From Halopiger aswanensis (GTDB taxonomy: Archaea; Halobacteriota; Halobacteria; Halobacteriales; Natrialbaceae): a stretch of DNA of 64,000 nt. Positions 61,548 through 64,000 of the stretch are shown one piece after another. Every line of letters starts with the position of its first letter. The first letter of the stretch is position 1. The stretch is from NCBI RefSeq assembly GCF_003610195.1, contig NZ_RAPO01000003.1, positions 124,001 through 188,000 on the forward strand, given 5' to 3'. Below the pieces are notes generated by a model. The model saw only the letters and a list, made by a program, of their open reading frames with translations. It ran no database searches and had not been told where the DNA came from. The position numbers and the translations under genes were made by a program.

Positions 61548-61697
61548 TCAGTTGGTCTGTTGTTGCGTGGCGAACGCCGACTCGGTCACGTCGGCGCCAC
61601 AGACCGGACAACCGTGGGAAAGCGTCGCTTCCCGCATCGACTCGTTGACCTCGATTTCTTGGCCGCACTCGGGACAGGTGAATTCGTATCTACTCAT
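61548..61697 (-). CDS. 49-residue zinc ribbon microprotein
   Basis: MSRYEFTCPECGQEIEVNES opens a small protein with two CxxC pairs, Cys8/Cys11 and Cys30/Cys33 (HGCPVCGADV), forming one zinc ribbon. Between them lies the helix NESMREATLSH. I recall such proteins as a haloarchaeal zinc-ribbon family (DUF7560-like). Its role is unknown; many haloarchaeal CPxCG microproteins affect stress or motility. The C-terminus ends ATQQQTN. It lies 128 nt from the Bat-type regulator on the same strand. Codons fit the host bias. Confidence 0.72.
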   Translation of the reverse strand: MSRYEFTCPECGQEIEVNESMREATLSHGCPVCGADVTESAFATQQQTN

Positions 61698-61824
61698 GTG
61701 CTCGTGACGACTCGGTTTGTATCCGGTATGGGTCGGCTACGTTCATAGCTGTGCGTCCACTATATATAGGGTTGCGGTTCGGTGCTGGGAACCTATAGTT
61801 CCCGAAGCCTTCTTACGGGAGGAG

Positions 61825-62493
61825 TCATCCCTCGTGGTCGAGGATCGCGTCCAGGAGTTTCGTCTGTGCCGCAGCGAGGTGTTCGGTGAACGTCGTACTC
61901 GTGATATCCAACTCATCGGCGACCTCCCCGGCGTTGGCCCGTTTGGGATGTTCGAAGTAGCCCATCCGGTGGGCCGTCTCGAGCACCTCGAGCTGGCGGT
62001 CGGTCAGCGTGCTGCGGTCGACGAAGACGAGGTTCTGCTCGGCGTGGTCCTGCTGGGACTGCAGCAGGCGCTGGACGTCGAGGTTCTCGCACTCGGCCTG
62101 CAGTTCGCCGATGATCGCCTGCAACCCCTGCATGTCCGGCGCGTGGAATGTGAGATATAGCGCCGTCCCCTGCGTGCGGACGTCGACGACGGGGCAGTCG
62201 AAGCCCTCGACGATCTCGCAGGGACACCCACAGCCGAGGTCGCGCTGGAACCGGTAGACCGAACTCGAGCCGTACGCGAAAACCGACTCGAGGTCGGCGT
62301 CGACGTCGAACGCGTCGTCCTCGGGATACTCCTCGGCCTCGAGCATGAACTCCTCCGTCACGCGCTCGGGCGCGTCCGGATTGACGCTCTTGGAGACCGA
62401 CTGAACCGACCCGCCGGTCTCGCCGGCCGCTTGCGCGACGACGCAGTGGGGCGGATCCTCGAGTTTCACTTCGGCGCGTATCCCCGACGGCAC
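61825..62493 (-). CDS. Bat-type (bacterio-opsin activator) helix-turn-helix regulator
   Basis: 222 residues. The GTG at 62493 is chosen because TTTAGG on the minus strand lies about 24 nt upstream. The N-terminal sensory part has DLGCGCPCEIVEGFDCPVVD, a Cys-rich motif that could bind a metal or sense redox state. The last 55 residues form the HTH_10/Bat domain: LTDRQLEVLETAHRMGYFEHPKRANAGEVADELDITSTTFTEHLAAAQTKLL. Related haloarchaeal proteins (e.g. NarO, DmsR) activate anaerobic respiration genes, and the molybdoenzyme operon here could be a target, though distance gives no direct support. Confidence 0.85.
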   Translation of the reverse strand: MPSGIRAEVKLEDPPHCVVAQAAGETGGSVQSVSKSVNPDAPERVTEEFMLEAEEYPEDDAFDVDADLESVFAYGSSSVYRFQRDLGCGCPCEIVEGFDCPVVDVRTQGTALYLTFHAPDMQGLQAIIGELQAECENLDVQRLLQSQQDHAEQNLVFVDRSTLTDRQLEVLETAHRMGYFEHPKRANAGEVADELDITSTTFTEHLAAAQTKLLDAILDHEG

Positions 62494-62744
62494 GGCCGTG
62501 TCTGGGGGGCGGGGCAACCTAAACCCTGCGGGACGGGTCGTTTGGTGGGACTGCACCATCACCGGTAAGTACAGTGCTCACCTGCGCCCGCTGAGATCGA
62601 ATACGCGCCGCCAGCAACCACCTTCGGCCCCGTGAGAACAGCCGCCACACCGCTCGAGCGGCGGATTCTGCCACCCCATATAAAGCACCCTGTATTTATT
62701 GGGACTCGTTTGGAGGGGGTCCGGTGGATACTAGGAAGTGAACG

Positions 62745-63149
62745 ATGTCCGCTACGAACTCTGACGCGAAGCGAGGATGGCCCCGCGAGGAAGACACCGC
62801 CGACCCCCAGCACGTGCTCGCCGCGCTCGACGACGACGCCTGCAGAGCCATTCTGGAGGCGACGAGCGACGAGTCGCTGACCGCGACCGAACTCTCCGAG
62901 CAGTGCGACATCCCGACCTCGACCGCCTACCGCAAGGTCGAGAAACTCACCGAAGCGAACCTCGTCGAGGAACGCGTCCGGATCAACACCTCCGGCAAGC
63001 ACGCGACCGAGTACCGCCGATCGTTCGACGACGTCGTCGTCTCCGTCGCCGACGGCGGCGTCGAAATCGAGATGACGAGCCCGGACGCCGACGGCGATTC
63101 GAGCGCGAACACTAACGCGAGCTCCGCCCAGCCCGTCGCCGGTGACTGA
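62745..63149 (+). CDS. winged helix-turn-helix transcriptional regulator
   Basis: 134 residues. Residues about 18-90 form an ArsR/PadR-like winged HTH: QHVLAALDDDACRAILEATSDESLTATELSEQCDIPTSTAYRKVEKLTEANLVEE. The C-terminal part (about 100-134) is acidic and low in structure. It is divergent from the Bat-type gene; the shared spacer (62494-62744) contains CCATATAAAG and TGTATTTATTGG TATA-like boxes for this gene. Probably local control of neighbours; the target is unknown. Confidence 0.82.
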   Translation: MSATNSDAKRGWPREEDTADPQHVLAALDDDACRAILEATSDESLTATELSEQCDIPTSTAYRKVEKLTEANLVEERVRINTSGKHATEYRRSFDDVVVSVADGGVEIEMTSPDADGDSSANTNASSAQPVAGD

Positions 63150-63312
63150 CGACGGCCGACTGATCGACGCGACCGCGACCGGACGCACGTACACACCACT
63201 GCTCGGGTGACGTCGTAGCGGACGCCTCGAGCGGTTCCGGCCGGTGATTCGATTCTGCTTCTCGTCTCGAGCGTGAGATCGCGGAGCGACCGCAATTTGG
63301 ACAGATCCGGAG

Positions 63313-63975
63313 CTAGTTACGATTCCGAGACTGCTCGAGGTTACTCGGGTCGGTCTCCGCTCCGCCAGCGTCCTCGGCCGACGGCAGCGAGCCCGCCGCA
63401 GCGACGAGCGGCGCCGGCAGTCGATCGGCGACCCACTCGCCGGCGTCGGCCAGCGGCTTTCGAACGACGGTGTACCCGATCGAGATGACGAGCATGCCGA
63501 CGACGACCGTCCGAATCGTCCCGTCGAAGACGACCAGCGCGGGCAGCGCCAGCACGGCCGCGAGCGCGAGGTCGCCGGGCGAGCCGTCGTAGCCGATCCA
63601 CCGCCGCGGCGCGAGCCAGCGCCCGTGGTAGTGACTGTAGACGGCTCGGTCGGAGGTTCCCAGCCAGGGTCTCGGCTCGAGGCCGCCGCCGAACAGATCG
63701 GTGACGGGGTGGAGCGAGGCGGTGAGGAAAAAGACGGCAGCTGCGACGGTCCAATCCGTCGGGACCGCGATCGCGACGACGACCGCGGGAACCGCGAGCA
63801 GCCAGGCGTAGACCGGAAAGTGCAGCGTCTTCCGGTGGGTGCCGACGAGATCGAGATCGGGAAAGAGGCCGCCGGCGATCGCGGCGACGGCGACGACCGG
63901 AGCGACCCCCGGCGCGACGAGGGCGACGGCGGCGGCGAGAAGGAGCCCAACCAGAGCGTGCGTCGTGGCCATCAT
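63313..63975 (-). CDS. YdjM/DUF457-type membrane-bound metal-dependent hydrolase-like protein
   Basis: 220 residues, four or five helices. MATTHALVGLLLAAA, GGLFPDLDLVG, HRKTLHFPV and ASLHPVTDLFGGG give the pattern of His and Asp in membrane-interface positions of the DUF457/LexA-binding YdjM family, annotated as inner-membrane metal-dependent hydrolases. The start could be the ATG at 63975 or the one at 63972. The C-terminal tail (about 180-220) is disordered. Function not demonstrated. Confidence 0.75.
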   Translation of the reverse strand: MMATTHALVGLLLAAAVALVAPGVAPVVAVAAIAGGLFPDLDLVGTHRKTLHFPVYAWLLAVPAVVVAIAVPTDWTVAAAVFFLTASLHPVTDLFGGGLEPRPWLGTSDRAVYSHYHGRWLAPRRWIGYDGSPGDLALAAVLALPALVVFDGTIRTVVVGMLVISIGYTVVRKPLADAGEWVADRLPAPLVAAAGSLPSAEDAGGAETDPSNLEQSRNRN

Positions 63976-64000
63976 AGGGTATACACGGATAGACGCGTCT

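Overview
This window looks like the chromosome of a haloarchaeon, probably Natrialbales-like (Natrinema/Haloterrigena/Natronococcus relatives). The reasons are high GC with GC-rich third positions, strongly acidic predicted proteins, archaeal RNA polymerase and ribosomal genes, SAMP/MoaD-like and KaiC/RAD55-like families, and many promoters with an archaeal TATA box about 25-27 nt before the start codon (leaderless transcripts). Genus is inference.

Layout. 1-7 kb: metabolic genes (hotdog thioesterase cut by the window edge, cytochrome P450, M23-fold protein, lipoate ligase-like protein, thiolase, hypotheticals). 7.19-10.97 kb: a lower-GC insertion carrying an iron-type ABC substrate-binding lipoprotein, a PiT-type anion permease and a UspA protein. 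It has IS6-like terminal inverted repeats and an 8-bp target duplication, and it splits a small membrane-protein gene whose two halves rejoin in frame. 11-23 kb: ion homeostasis genes (DUF2391-type membrane protein, two half-length MgtE/SLC41 proteins, Na+/H+ antiporter with an RCK domain, CDF metal exporter, tandem PhoU/RCK_C protein), acyl-CoA ligase, an MBL hydrolase, and two Fluc/CrcB fluoride channel genes behind a convincing fluoride riboswitch. 23.4-29.7 kb: serS, elongation factor 2, rps7 and rps12.

29.7-41.2 kb: an insertion relative to the usual archaeal rpoH-B''-B'-A'-A''-nusA-rps12-rps7-EF2 order. It holds a V4R-like protein, aldehyde dehydrogenase, an Mrp-type Fe-S carrier ATPase, a three-gene molybdoenzyme operon (type II DMSO-reductase family alpha, four-cluster Fe-S beta, TorD/NarJ-like chaperone; no membrane gamma subunit) and a lactate 2-monooxygenase-like flavoprotein. 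Mrp (Fe-S supply), the chaperone and the Tat signal on alpha fit export of an assembled Mo/Fe-S reductase; its substrate cannot be read from the sequence. 41.2-49.5 kb: the RNA polymerase operon rpoH-rpoB''-rpoB'-rpoA'-rpoA''-nusA on the minus strand.

49.8-64 kb: membrane protein with an LssY_C-like region, UspA, amphi-Trp protein, RAD55/KaiC-like ATPase, NAD kinase, Tat lipoprotein, SAMP/MoaD-like ubiquitin fold protein, AzlCD, an ABC-2 exporter pair, small conserved proteins, a 49-residue zinc ribbon, a Bat-type HTH regulator, a winged-helix regulator and a DUF457/YdjM membrane protein.

The strongest second-look items are the transposase-less IS6-like element with its precisely reconstructible target gene, the fluoride riboswitch ahead of tandem crcB genes, the molybdoenzyme with a Cys-x3-Asp-x3-Cys cluster motif preceded by a leaderless upstream ORF and a palindrome, and several palindromes placed in promoters (DtxR-like, fadD-type, CDF). 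No CRISPR array, tRNA or rRNA gene was found.
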